The notes below the pieces were generated by a model that worked only from the letters and a program-made list of their open reading frames with translations, was not told where the DNA came from and made no database searches. A stretch of DNA of 64,000 nucleotides from Cinnamomum chago. Taxonomy: Eukaryota; Streptophyta; Magnoliopsida; Laurales; Lauraceae. Shown piece by piece: positions 11,237 to 23,240 of this stretch. Position 1 is the first letter of the stretch. Each line of letters starts with the position of its first letter. The position numbers and the translations under genes were made by a program. The stretch spans positions 33,487,001-33,551,000 of the forward strand of contig CP142461.1 of assembly GCA_038049695.1 (NCBI GenBank). Direction: 5' to 3'.

Positions 11237-11879
11237 GTACCTACTGGTGAGATGAGGTCCACTTAAGTACACTTGACATGGTTAGACTTGCTGCTGTTAT
11301 TGCATCAGACGATATGTACCTGAAAAAGCAAATATCAATCCTCATTATGACATTCTCTTATTTTTGGAAAACCTTGAATAGTGCATCTCTCTTGATACAT
11401 TGGTCACTGCAAGATCTAGCATTGTGCTAAATTTTACAATCTACCTTCAGTAATGGATGGATTGATTAATAAAAAAAATCTGTTCAACAACCTACCCCGT
11501 CCGTCTTCCAATCCCAACCGTTCAAATGGTGGGCCACAACATAAACGGACGACTTCCATTCATGGGTCATATTGCAATCAATAGCTTTTAGTACCGCCAA
11601 TTTCCCTTCAGGGAGATTTGGGACAACAATTTGCATCTTTTAAATTGGGATCATGTCGTTCGAATCGTACGGATGTGATGAGAGAGGACCAAAACCATTC
11701 ATCAATCGAATTGGAAAAGATGTGCATCAATCAAGTGCTTATCTACTGTTCTTCGTACGTTCTTGATGGGATTTTACATATAGGATGAGTGTAATAGAGT
11801 GGGATTAATCCAAGTTTTGAAAAAGTATACTGACCAAGTCTCATCATGGAATGATTATCTCACATCCAATTAGTCAAAA

Positions 11880-12055
11880 TTCAAATCCTATAGGCATAGT
11901 GTGGGTGTAAATACCAACACCCCTCCACAATTCATGTAAACCTATAGCCGTTATATCTCTACATTGATATTATATTCGATATATATAGATTGAGATAACA
12001 TGAGATTTGATTTATCATGTCTGTCTCCCTGGTTTTTTCTATTACCCTCCCACAC
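11880..12055 (-). repeat. Right degenerate inverted repeat of the inner MULE
   Basis: This is the inverted partner of 7268-7503. Its reverse complement carries AATAGAAAAAACCAGG, CATGATAAATCAAATCTC, TTATCTCAATC, GGTATTTACACCCAC and AGGATTTGA in order. Confidence 0.65.
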
Positions 12056-12465
12056 TTCAATCCACTTGCTCAGACCTCACCGACATCATCTCCACGTTCC
12101 CAGCCCTCTAAAACCCCCTGCATGATTGCATCTCATCATCTGTTAGTCACTTCAGAAAGCCTCCACCTTTTTATTTAACTTCCTCAGGAAACAAGCAGTA
12201 CTCCATGCAAACATCATTCCGTAGCACAGAATCCTTACTGCTTGGGCCACTCACAAGCCCAATCCGAGCCATCTAAACCAGCCACTGGACAAACTCACAC
12301 GTACTCGATTCTCACATCTTCACCCGTGGGCCAGCCCAGAATGGCAGGGACAGGCTCGTGCTTGTGAGCAACGTTGGGCCAAGGCCTTGCTAGCCTGGGC
12401 ACGGCACGGTTTCACGGGCCGGGCCATTTTTCCCGCACAACCCATTTTACATCACCGGGACTTGG

Positions 12466-14340
12466 GTAGTATGTGTATGTGGGTGTATGAGTATTTATTT
12501 CAACAACAACTGATAAAAATGTGTTTGGAGTATTTACCCACACAAAGGGGCAAAAATGGGTCGCTGGCGAGTTATTTTAGGGTTTTTCCAACAATATTCA
12601 AACTGTTTTTTTCCTCCCCTTTTACGTCTTCCTCCCCCAACGCTCAAGCGTTCACTAACAACCACCAGTAGGAGCCACGTGTTGTGGGCCTGTTGTTGGT
12701 GGTTGTCATTGGCCCGGTGACTGCTGATGGCCTGTGAAGGGGATAATAATGAGCTAAATAGTAATGTATTTCAGTCATTACAGAAAAATTTGGGGAAAAA
12801 CTCTCACAGAGAGGACTTATTTATAGTAAGACTGAAAAACTTATTAATCCTTTTGAAATAAGCATTTGATTAGACCCCTTCTTTGAAAATTGTTGAAACT
12901 TTTAAGATCTTTTTGAATATGCACCCATTATACTCTTTGCACGCAACTTGCATGTAGGCTAGGGGTGCAAGTACATAAGAAACACCTTTCCATCCTTTTA
13001 TATATAAACTACTGGAGCCATGCACGTGTAATGCACGTGGACCGAACACATAATTTTATTAATTTAAAAAAAAATAGAGTTTTTAAAAAACTCAGTAGAA
13101 GCTTCAATATATTTAAAAATAAAATTTCAACAGAAAATGAGTGATTGTAAATTGCAAGGTCCGTGCAATGTCCAAATACAACTGACACTACTTTTTTCCT
13201 ATACATTTGAAATATATATATATATATATTGTGAGAAAAATGAGATATCAAAAGACAATTGATATGGAATTTATATAACTTTTTGAGTATATAAATCACA
13301 TATTTCTAGATATTTTTTCATGAATGTGTATAAAGAAAACTTAAATTTACTTTATTTAACCTGTCAGGTCGACTTATCAGTTTCCTGGTAAACTTGACCT
13401 GCTAAAGTTGGAATCCAGTCGAAAGCATAGTCAAATTGATAACATGCAGTTTTATAAAAAATAAAAATAAAAACTAAGAACCAGATGAGCTTACTGTTCT
13501 AACCAATTACTATGAACATTATATGTTTACTACAAAATCAGATTCTATTAAGGAAAAAAATTAATTATATCATACCTAAGGACATCAGAACAAAAGAAAT
13601 TAAGATGGTGGTTTTAGTCTTAACTTACAAAGAATAATAACATCTCACACCGACCATGAAGAATAATAAAGTAATCTGGCTTGTCCTCAAGCGACATGGA
13701 TCAACAATGGTGGAACTATGATATTAACTCTGACGGGTAAGATTTGCAGAGCACCTGTTGATCAATATTAGTATTTAACATGTGCTTTGTTTTATTTTAT
13801 AAGATGGACCACTATTAGGTAAAAAGAGGCAATACCTCTCCAAGAGTCTGCATCTTCATTTCCTTGATACAAAGTGCTATATTTTATACCCAGAGCCTGC
13901 ATCTCACCCTCTCCAGCACCACAGGCGTGGAGTGCATCACCTTCTCCAGCGCCTGCATCAACTTCTCGCTCACACCATCACCTGCATAACCAAATAAGAG
14001 CACCCCCTCCTCTTCCTCTTCCTCGCATTGCACCATCACCTTCTCCTTCTCCATTTTTTTCTTTCCTTTCTTTTTTCTCCTCCTTCCTTCCTCCCAGCAT
14101 ACACCCACTGAAATGGCCGTTTATGAGGGTTTTTCCCATTAACTCCCCTATTTATATATGAAAATATTCACATAAAATATTCACGTGCATCCCATCCCTT
14201 GCATATTATGGTGAGGGATAACATAATGGGGCAACTTTATGATACATCAGAACCATCTACACATGCGGGACCTCCTTAAGAATATTAGATCCATCAAGTT
14301 TTCAATAAATGAACTTTCCGAAAATATATGTGATAATTTG
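12466..14340. other. AT-rich stretch without supported gene
   Basis: It contains a TA run near 13212-13229 and a short repeat GCACGTG near 13022-13040. A CT-rich block (13900-14100) yields Pro/Ser-rich or Glu-rich ORFs on the two strands, which I treat as composition effects. No domain is recognised. Confidence 0.5.
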
Positions 14341-14344
14341 TATT

Positions 14345-17300
14345 TCCAAATATATTGAATAGAGGATTTTACTGAAAAATATCCTTAACTTTGTGAAGAC
14401 TAAAAATGCCATCAAATTTCCATATAGATGATAAAAGGCGCCCTCCAACTTTTTTTTTCCTTTTTTGCTTCACAGCAATATCGTAGCTCATTTCTTCTTC
14501 TTTCTTTTCCCTTTCTCTTCTTCTTTTGTCATGCTATGTCTCTATCTAATTAGGAGACCGAACACTAACAACTTGTTTGGAGCTAAGAGATGAAAAAAAG
14601 AAGAAGAGTTCTCCTCTGTTTGCCCCACTGCTTATAATACGTAGGAAATATAGTTAGCACGGGCACCTATGGCTGGTAGTAGAATTAAGAGAAGAAAAAT
14701 CTTCATTTGGATGTCATCGATAGACGACAATTTCATTTGATAACTTCAAAACCAACACCCCATGTAACCGGACTAGAATGGCAAGCCAATCACCCTAATT
14801 TGAGAATCAGGTGCAATATCCATTTTCCTGGAGTAGAGACATCTGATAATTGCATATTAAGATACCTATTAACAGTCTCAAGAAACCCAAACTGCTGGGC
14901 TCTCTACTAACATCTTGTCACGGCCCTGAACCCGATTAGTGATTAAACCGGTACCGTGGTGTGAAATTTAGGGCTAATAATTTTTTTTTTGCCCTTAATA
15001 TCCAAGGATCGAAGTCCGCCGTGGGGATTGTGTAGTTAAGCCTCATTAACAAATTAATCAATGGGACTTGTTTGGTAAACACAACATTAAACCTGTAGAA
15101 ATATCAAAGCAAGTACGATATTCATCCCATTATATATATGTTCAAGTTTCAAAAGATAAAAGGTTTCAAAAGATAAAACATATAGAGTTTATAAACATCT
15201 GGACCATCCTAAAAACCTAGGTCTTGGTACAAAAGATATACAGTGCTAAGATAGACAAGTCCAAAATATCTAAACCAAAAGATGACATGAGGTGTTACAA
15301 TGATAGATATCCCTATGTAACGCACACTAGTGCCAGGAGTGATGACGCTAAACTATGTCATCGGCACCCCACTCTCGTACCTCGTCCTCCTCCCCCAGTT
15401 GAGGATCCTCTAAGATTGCATCGACATCTGAGTCGGCGTAATAGTAGAAGGTGTCCTCTGTACATCATGGAATAAAGGATCAACAACATGTTTGCAAGGA
15501 GATAAGCAATACACATTATTCATAACATGGTCCAAATAAGAATAAAGACAAGTACATGATTATGTGATATCAAGGTACAAGCTAGGCATAAAGCATGACT
15601 AATACGAGAGTCAAGTAACAATGTAAGTCCTTGCAAGGTAAACAAAAATAACCATCCATGAAATGCAATGTCAAGCAAGAGGGGACTTCGTCGATGTCCT
15701 AGCCATCTCATGGGGGGTATAAGTGACGTCCGTGCCGACTACAAATACCCAAAGTCCGATTCTAGGGGGATCCTAGCTCCCGGTCCTAGTCCAAGCCCGC
15801 TCCTAGCTATTCGCGCCATGGACGCCATCCAAAATCGACTGCCCACCCTAGCGTTCGGTATCCGGCCCACTTTATAATCCTCCGTCTGCAGCTGGTCATG
15901 AATGCATGATGATGATGATGGTTTATATACGACACAAGTTCCAAGACAAATACACGTGGATATGTTTCCAAGTACAAGATAACAAGCCGATGGTTACTCC
16001 AAGATACAAGTCAAGTTTCAAGTCCCATGAGTAGTCCTCTTTCAAGTCTATCCACATGTGTTTATCAATAAAAGACAAGGTACCTAAGGATACATGCTAA
16101 GTCCGGTCAAATCCTATTTCTACAAGTTAAGTTATTAGTTAAACAAGTATTCAAGATAGAGTGTATAAGGTATGACAAGCTATGGATACAAGATTCGAGA
16201 GTCAAGAGTGAAGAACAAGTCAATCCTAGGTCAAGAGTTGTCTACCGTGTACCGAACGTACCCCTAACGGAGTACGTATGGAGAATGGGTCAATGGTGTC
16301 CTCATTTGGCGGGCCCACGGTGTACAGAAGTTGTTGGGCACCAATTAACTCATTTCCAAACGCATTCGGCCAAGTTACATTGATATACGAAAAATCCCGG
16401 ACAGCCAACAAAGCACACCAAGTCAAACGTGCTCCGTTTTCATTTTTTCCCAATTGGTCATGTAAGGGTAGGGTCAATAGGTTCCAACCTAGGGTCCAAA
16501 CTAGGTTTACAATCCATTTCCAAAAGAAATAAGGGCTTGGTTCATTGATCCAATGCCCACTTCCTTTCCCAATCTCTGATGATTAAGATTAGTATACCAT
16601 TGGATTCTACGTCTTGACTGCTTTCCGACGATACGTAGAACTCCAAACTCCGATGAACGGGTCAAAAGCTATGGGCGTTCCAAGTAGCCCCTTTTAACCA
16701 CCCTAGTATAGGCGCCCTAAGCTTCTATCTTCTGGCGTCCGGACGCCAGAACCTCAGCGTCTGGACGCCTGAAGGCAGAAACCTCCCGAGATTCCTCTAT
16801 TTTGCTTGATTTCTAATCTCATTCCTTCCAAACCATTTCCCACCAATTTCAAGCCTTTTCAAAGTTTGTAACCTACACAAAACTAAGCCACCATGCTCTC
16901 CTCCAAACTACAATCCATTCATTTTTCCAACCCACCCATTTCAAGTCCATTAACCAAATTACCTAATTAATATGTGAAATCCAACATAAACATAAACAAG
17001 CTTGGAATTTAAGATTTTCTAGACAATTCATCATCAAGAATGAAAGTAAACACATGCGCGGACAACACATATAGCTAATCTACTTACCTTCACCAAAGAG
17101 AGTGAAAGAGATGGAAATTGAGAGAGAAATGGAAGAGGAGAGCTCTTCACTCATACCCTAGCCAAACCACCACTCCAAAGCCTCTCTCCTACACTCTAAG
17201 GACACAAGGAAAAGGAAAGAATAAGAGTTCATCAACATGCAAGACATTAACAACAAGGAGGAAGAAAATTAGATAGGAAGGGGTTGATGAAAACTTACCA

Positions 17301-18440
17301 AACTTGGATCGAAATGTGAAGAAGAAAGGAAGACAATGGTGGACTTGGTTTCTTGGAATCTTCTCTTTAGGTAGCACATGCAGGAAGATAGATGAAAAAG
17401 AGAAGAAGTTGAGTCATAGCAGTTGTTGCATTTTGAAATGGAGGAGGAAGAAACGAATGTGGTAGCTGGGCTTGAGTTTAAAATAAGAGATGAAGGGGGA
17501 AAAGTCCAAAATACCCATTTGAGTGAAATGAGAGAAATGCAATTATTTGAGGGACTTTGAGGCGTCGAATAGCGACAAGTCAAGAACAAAAAATGACGAG
17601 CGTGATGAGATCTTTCCAACGGACCCAAATTCGGCAAAAAAGGAATTTTCTATCCAATTTTCCTATTAATCACAACCTAACCCCCCTACTAAGACTAATC
17701 GCACTGGGAATCAAACTAAACTTCGCAAATCACTTTTTAATGATAAAAGAAACTCGCTTATCCACTAAACCCGCCTAATTAGCTAGAATAACAATTAATT
17801 AGGCTAATTGCCAATATTAGAAAATTAAACACCCTGTTAAGGTCGGGGACTTTACACATCTGGTATGCTGTTCTTTCTTCTTCTTCTTCCTTTCTCTGAA
17901 AGTTTATTTGTGGGTTTGATGTATTTATTGCTTTTTGTTGTTTTGTGGTTAAAATTAATAAGATGGGGTGATGGGGTCCTTGAATGGTGGGTTTAGTTTA
18001 TTGGGAATTGAGGCCAAATCTGAAGCTATTTTCATGAATTGAGGCATTGAGGCCATGTCTGAAGTTACTTCTGTTGTTCTGGGCTGACTTGGTGTTTAGT
18101 TATTGAGAATGGAGGCCAAATCTGAAGTTATTTTCACGAATGGTTTTAGAGACTGTAGTTTTAAACTTGAAAGTGAGTGATAATTTGTAGCTTTGCTGGA
18201 CTGTACAAGGAGCATGAGCACATTTAACATTGGTTTGATAAGATTAGCATAAATGATAGGTGGTTGTGGTTTGAAGATGTGGGGGTGGAAGTTGCATCTA
18301 TTTAAATTGTTGGAAAGAAGAAGAAGAAGAAGAAAAACGGAGTGGCTAGTCTTTTTCATTTATATTACAATTTGAGGCCTTTTTAATTGTCTTCACAAAG
18401 CCAGAGGGGATTTTTTCCGTAAATTCCTCCTTCAATTAAT
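14345..18440. mobile_element. Long-TIR DNA element, split by a solo LTR
   Basis: The left end (about 14345-14460: GAGGATTTTACTGAAAAAT, CTTTGTGAAGAC, ATCAAATT) matches the reverse complement of the right end (about 18310-18440: GAGGAATTTACGGAAAAAAT, CTTTGTGAAGAC, CTCAAATT). Subtracting the inserted solo LTR leaves about 1.1 kb without transposase, so it is non-autonomous. I could not find a clear target-site duplication, so the exact borders and the superfamily (MULE-like suspected from the long TIR) are open. Confidence 0.65.
14916..17856 (+). mobile_element. Solo LTR, 2941 bp
   Basis: It starts TGTCACGGCCCTGAACCCG and ends GGTCGGGGACTTTACA, with the TG...CA ends of an LTR. A perfect 5-bp target-site duplication CATCT (14911-14915 and 17857-17861) flanks it. 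No polyprotein lies inside, and I see no second LTR. The single LTR is therefore the remnant of a long-LTR retrotransposon, probably Ty3/gypsy, after recombination between its LTRs. Short ORFs inside are not supported. Confidence 0.88.
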
Positions 18441-19690
18441 ATAGATACTTATATTTATTTATATATGAATTTATATTTATACATGATTTTCAATCTGTCA
18501 TTAATCTGTTTACCTTCGGTTTGGTTAAAAATCCTCGGATCGGATCGGTTTTATGGATCGGTGGATTTTTTGTGCACCCTTGATCGTATCATATTTAGTT
18601 GCACTCATTTGCACATGTGATGCATAAATCATGAGATGTGAGAATCACCTCCTCTTGCAAAGGTACTAGTACAAGTTTTCACCGTGATTACATTCCCATG
18701 GGCCCATTAAACACTTTTATTTATTTTTATTTGTATGGACCCCATAGTTGTAATTCAGACTATTCACCTTACTTGTTGAACTAATACAGTACCCCAACAT
18801 CTTGAAGCTAATTATATTAAATCTTTATTGATTTTGAGTAATTTGTAAAAATGTCCCAACCTATAGTAATTTTTTTGCACTTTTGTGATCTCCTAATTCA
18901 TGATCCAAACCATTTAGTATTCTCATATTAATGATAAGCATCAATATCTTTAGTTTTATTTTTTTATTCTTCATGGATTTTGAGAAATTTGTGGAAAGCA
19001 TAAAAAAATCGAAATACGTCTAAAATCATTGGATGTACTCATTTATTAAAGTGGAAGTAGTGGTTTTGACAAATATGGTAATGTATTTCATATGTGTAAG
19101 ATTTGCATACATAACTTTTAAATTTATATTCACATATGTACAGCCCATTTTCCTTTCACATATGTAAAAGGAAAACAACCCCTAGAAATCCTAAGTTAAA
19201 AGAATGAAACCTCACAATGGGGCTCATCTATTATGAAAATAAATGTCCTCTCAATGTCTAAGGTAACTCCAAGATTTTCCCAAATAGGAGTTAGCCCCAC
19301 TATAAGATTGATAAAAACGTGATAACACAATACAACAGATTATTCGATGTCATTTTTTAATCAAAAAGCCGTTATTACAGTGGACCAACTCTTATTGGGG
19401 TAAAATTGGGGATACTCCATACACTTAGACGAATTTAATTTTGAGTGGCTTAGATTTTGATTAGGTGCACCTCAATTTGGAGTTCTACTCCTTTAACATG
19501 AAGTTCTTAAGTAAAGACCTTGGAGCTAGGGTAGGGACTCACACTTTTCCGTTGATTGTTGTAGCCTGATGGGCTTTGCGAGTGATAAGCACATACAACA
19601 ACACTTCCTTTGGATTTCTACTTGTGAGATCTAACTTGATTGGCTCACCACACTAAACGCCTGAGTACCCGATTGACATAGTTAATGAAG
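18441..19690. other. AT-rich stretch without supported gene
   Basis: Near 18530-18590 there is a GGATCGGATCGG-rich tract like the subterminal repeats of the hAT elements, followed by TGCACCCTTGATC. This may be one end of a worn hAT copy. Nothing else is recognised. Confidence 0.5.
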
Positions 19691-19696
19691 TGTTTA

Positions 19697-20177
19697 GGGG
19701 TTTTGACGTATTAGTCATCTTTAAACTCGATTTTCCCATTTTTAAGATCAAAATTTAGATAATGTACGTCACTAGAGTCGCTTGACTCTGTTCAGCATTT
19801 TTTTTAAAGCTTTTTTGCACCATATCCGATAATATCATGAGACTATCCAATGATATCATGAGATTTATCGGTTTTTGTATCATACACTTTTTGTAAACAT
19901 TAAGGGGACTTGTTTTTTAGATAATACGGAAAATGACAGAAGTAAATACACATTTGACCAACATTTCTCAAGTTCCCTAATAAGCTACATAAATGCTATG
20001 AAATCATGTGACAATCTCATGATATTATGGAATTTATTAGGTTTTGTGATACGACATTCCCATGATATCGTGGGATCTGGGGCAAAAAAGTTAAAAAAAT
20101 GGTCAACCAGAGTCGAGCAACTTTGGTGACATTATCTAAATTTCAGACATGAAATTGAAAATAATATGTTAAAACCC
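19697..20177. mobile_element. Inverted-repeat MITE, about 480 bp
   Basis: The left arm (GGGGTTTTGACGTATTA, AAATTTAGATAATGT, TTGACTCTG, TTTTTTGCACCA, GATAATATCATGAG) is matched by the reverse complement of the right arm (TGGGTTTTAACATATTA, AAATTTAGATAATGT, TCGACTCTG, TTTTTTGCCCCA, CGATATCATGGG). The arms are over 150 bp each and nearly meet. The family and target-site duplication are not settled. Confidence 0.7.
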
Positions 20178-20997
20178 AAAATATTTATAAAAAGTTTTAT
20201 TCATTTTAAAAATTGATATTCTAATTTATAAAATTAAAAAATAAATAACCAAGAAATATTAAAAAATAAATAATAAAAAATGGTGTATGGTTATTAGAAT
20301 ACATTGATATTGAAAACACTCGATCTATAAAGTAATCCACCAAATTTTAAGTAAAACAAGATTTACAATTTCCTGTACTTAAATTTTTTTTAGCAGGATT
20401 AATTTTGTTGGGGCAAAGACCTCAATGATACACATGTCATTGAAAAAAGTACTTAAAAGTAAGAGTGTAACAGTTCGGTTGACCGGTCATTTTGGGAAAA
20501 TCGTTAACTGAATTGTAACCACAGTTTTTTGTCTTTTAAAACCGTAACCGTAACCGTATCCACAAAAATCGTGGAAAACCGAACCGTGGTTAACCGTATT
20601 AGATGGTTCGGTTACGGTTAATAATCGTGAAAAAATCTCAATATTCTCACTTCTCTTCTTACATCCATTGTGTAATGGTTTTGACCACAAAATTCACCTA
20701 AATTTCAAAACTTTGATAAGGGTGATCAACATCTTGTAAAAGATTTGATACAAATTTGATAAAAGACTACAATTTTTCCATAGCCAGAATAGAATCCACC
20801 CCAAACAACATATTTTAAAAACACAGGCCCTACCATTCTCAAAGCTGAATTCTTTTTCACATTCCCCCTTACCATGTAATTTCTACACAACAAGATTCCA
20901 TTCCAAACTCAAAATAAAGAAAAAGAAAAACCTTATAACAGAAAGAATCAATCAAATTAAGGACAAGAAAGAAAGATATGCAAATCATAACACTCAC

Positions 20998-21230
20998 TGT
21001 CTGGATATCGGACTCGTTAGGTTCGTCCAGCAATAGGATCTTGTTGGTGTCGGCCCGCTCGTCCTTAATCGATAGCGAGTCCAATTTTAGTTTATTAGAA
21101 TCCTCGCTTCCCTTGGTGGGTGTTGTCGAGGAGGCTTCGACTTCTTTAGCTTCGTCAGCCCACACATGCTTCACTTCAGTGGTCTTCTCATTTAATACCA
21201 CTTCCGTTCCTTTGCTCTTGTGTCCGCCAT
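20998..21230 (-). pseudogene. Trapped first exon of an unrecognised gene
   Basis: On the minus strand a CT-microsatellite leader (21240-21267 read as GA on plus) precedes an ATG at 21230-21228. An acidic, Lys/Ser-rich reading frame follows (motifs KGTEVVLNEKTTEV, HVWADEAKEVEASS, LLLDEPNESDIQT), ending at a consensus splice donor GTGAGTG (20997 downward). The ATG is not in the same frame as this long reading frame, so one base has been lost or gained near the start. The upstream part of the leader continues beyond the nested hAT B (22909 onward). I do not recognise the family. The structure fits a host exon picked up by hAT element A. Confidence 0.55.
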
Positions 21231-21240
21231 TGTTGCTGCA

Positions 21241-21271
<31 letters not shown>

Positions 21272-21379
21272 AGGGTTTTGTGTATGTTGCTGCAAGGTAT
21301 TTTTTTTTTTTTTTTTGTAATGTATTGAAGCAATAGAGAATAGTAGCTTAAATCTCAAGCAGAGACTATCGCTTGATGG

Positions 21380-22900
21380 TAGGGATGACATTTTTAACCC
21401 GCCCCGCTCCAACCCGGAGTGCCCGCCCCGCCCCGTACAGGTTTTCCCCGCCCCGACTCTTAGATGGGGCGGGGACAGGAAAAAAAACCATACCCCGAAT
21501 CCGGGGCGGGGCGGGGATGAGTATGGCTCTTGCCCCGCCCCACTGCCCCGCCCCGTAACCCACCCCGAAATAACACCCCATGCCCCGCCCCATGCCCCGC
21601 CCCGAAATTAATAATCCTCTAAAATATAAATATATATTAGATTTCTTTTATAATAAATAAACATATTTATATGTAAATGTATATATTGATTTTATGTTGT
21701 TATTAAGGGTTAAGTAGATTGATTGAAGACTTTTTTTAAAGTTAAACATGTAATTGAATGAGACATTATAAAAGCATATAATATGATCCCATTCCCTCTA
21801 ATTCAAATTTAATGAAGTTAAAGTTGTTAAAAAATCTATCTAAGCTTATTTTACTTTAATCATATATAATGTTAAATTGTGACAAGATAAATCATATTAA
21901 ATAAAACGAATATAAATATATAATAGAATGATGGATCATGCTTTAATAGCAAAGTAAATTATAGTAACTTATAATAGCAAAGTAAATTATAGTTAGTAAC
22001 TTAATATGATTCTAATCATACTAACAACACTATAAATTATACTAATTTTAATTATATGTAATCAACCTCTTTATTAGTAAGTGGAGTTCATTGGTCTTAA
22101 AGTGAGGTTCCTGCCAAATCAATGAGATTTAATGATATTTGACTATCAACTATTAATAATTTTGACTCGACTTGATTCTCGTTAAGATCTTCCAATCTTT
22201 TTCTTACCTGTGGTTGGTATGCATATGGTTGGGGCCCAGACCATGGAAAGTTGGGTAAGCTTGTTGAGGGAAAATTGGAACATATATTATGTAGTCAGTT
22301 CAATACCAGAAATGGAGTGAAACCATGTATTGATGGAGTTCATGATATTTTAGAGAGATATTGTCCTTTTTATAAAGAATGTCTCAAAGCATATATGATA
22401 TTTTCAAGTGTATGTTAGTGGCCTTCAAGGGCTTAGAGAAATTCTTATAAGAATAAAATCTCACTTTAAATAGGTAAAATTTCAGGAAAAGGAAAATTTA
22501 TATTATTAATTTTAGATAATTTTAAAAAATTTAAACAATCTAACAGTGCCCCACACTTATAAAATATTTATGCGGGGAGATCTTTTTATTCTATTTTGGG
22601 AGATTTTTTTTAATATTATTAAAGGCATAGAGACAACATAGATGAATCATTCATGTACTTTTTACCATGTAAAATAAATTAATTTACCTTTTTTTTTATA
22701 GTCAATTCAAAATTTATTTATTATATTTATTATTATACCACATCGGGGCGGGGCGCCCCGCGGGGCATGTCGGGGCGGGGACGGGGTATGTAACATACCT
22801 CGAATTGCGGTGCGGGGCGGGGCGGGGCGGGGACAGGGAGATTCGGGGCGGGGACGGGGCAGCCCAATTCCTGCCCCGCCCCGCCCCGTTGCCATCCCTA
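21380..22900. mobile_element. hAT-type element B, 1521 bp, nested in element A
   Basis: An 8-bp target-site duplication CTTGATGG (21372-21379 and 22901-22908) is perfect. The ends TAGGGATGACATTT and, reversed, TAGGGATGGCAACGG are followed by dense GGGGCGGGGC/CCCCGCCCCG subterminal repeats. The middle is AT-rich with no transposase. Its insertion splits the leader of the trapped exon, so it is younger than the capture event. Confidence 0.92.
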
Positions 22901-23240
22901 CTTGATGGGGTTGGAAGGAAGAAGGAAAAAAGGGCATGGAGAAAGGGGCTAAGGTTTGTTAATAAGTTAAGAAGTATTACATTTAGCCCCCTTATTTTTT
23001 ATTTATTTATTTGTATAATGGAATGGTTAACAGTGTGCTGTTAACCGAATCGCATTTTACGGTTCGATTCGGTTAATAACCTTGAGTTATTACGGGAAAC
23101 CGTAACTGAACCGAACCATGCGGTTTTTGAATTTCATTAACCATAATTATAATTGAACCGTGAAACACGGTTATTAACCGCGGTTTGGTTTGGTTTGGTT
23201 AGACGGTTTTTTTGTTTTCTTTTACACCCCTACTTAAAAG

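Larger units (their letters stand above)
7063..12457. mobile_element. 5.4-kb composite element with hAT-like ends enclosing a MULE gene
   Basis: The 8-bp sequence GGACTTGG occurs on both sides (7055-7062 and 12458-12465). The outer ends are near-inverted: ATAGGGATGTAAAATGGG on the left, and GGTGATGTAAAATGGG reading inward from the right. Both are followed by GC-rich tracts containing GGGCC and GGCACGGC motifs, as in other hAT elements of this window. Further in, a second and longer pair of degenerate inverted repeats flanks a MULE transposase gene. The simplest reading is a MULE inserted into a hAT element. A single chimeric element is the alternative. A 9-bp TSD would need one mismatch, so 8 bp is preferred. 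Confidence 0.72.
20460..23232. mobile_element. hAT-type element A, 2773 bp, with trapped gene fragment
   Basis: A perfect 8-bp target-site duplication CTTAAAAG (20452-20459 and 23233-23240) flanks the element. Its ends are TAAGAGTGTAACAG and, reversed, TAGGGGTGTAAAAG, followed on both sides by repeats of the GGTTAACCG/CGGTTCGG type. There is no transposase, so it is non-autonomous. It holds a first-exon-like piece of a gene (20998-21230, minus) and was later hit by a second hAT element (21380-22900). Confidence 0.88.

Noticed and set aside
13874..14161. Pro/Ser-rich ORF (plus) and Glu/Lys-rich ORF (minus)
   Set aside because: Both come from a CT-rich tract. There is no domain, and the composition explains the open frames.
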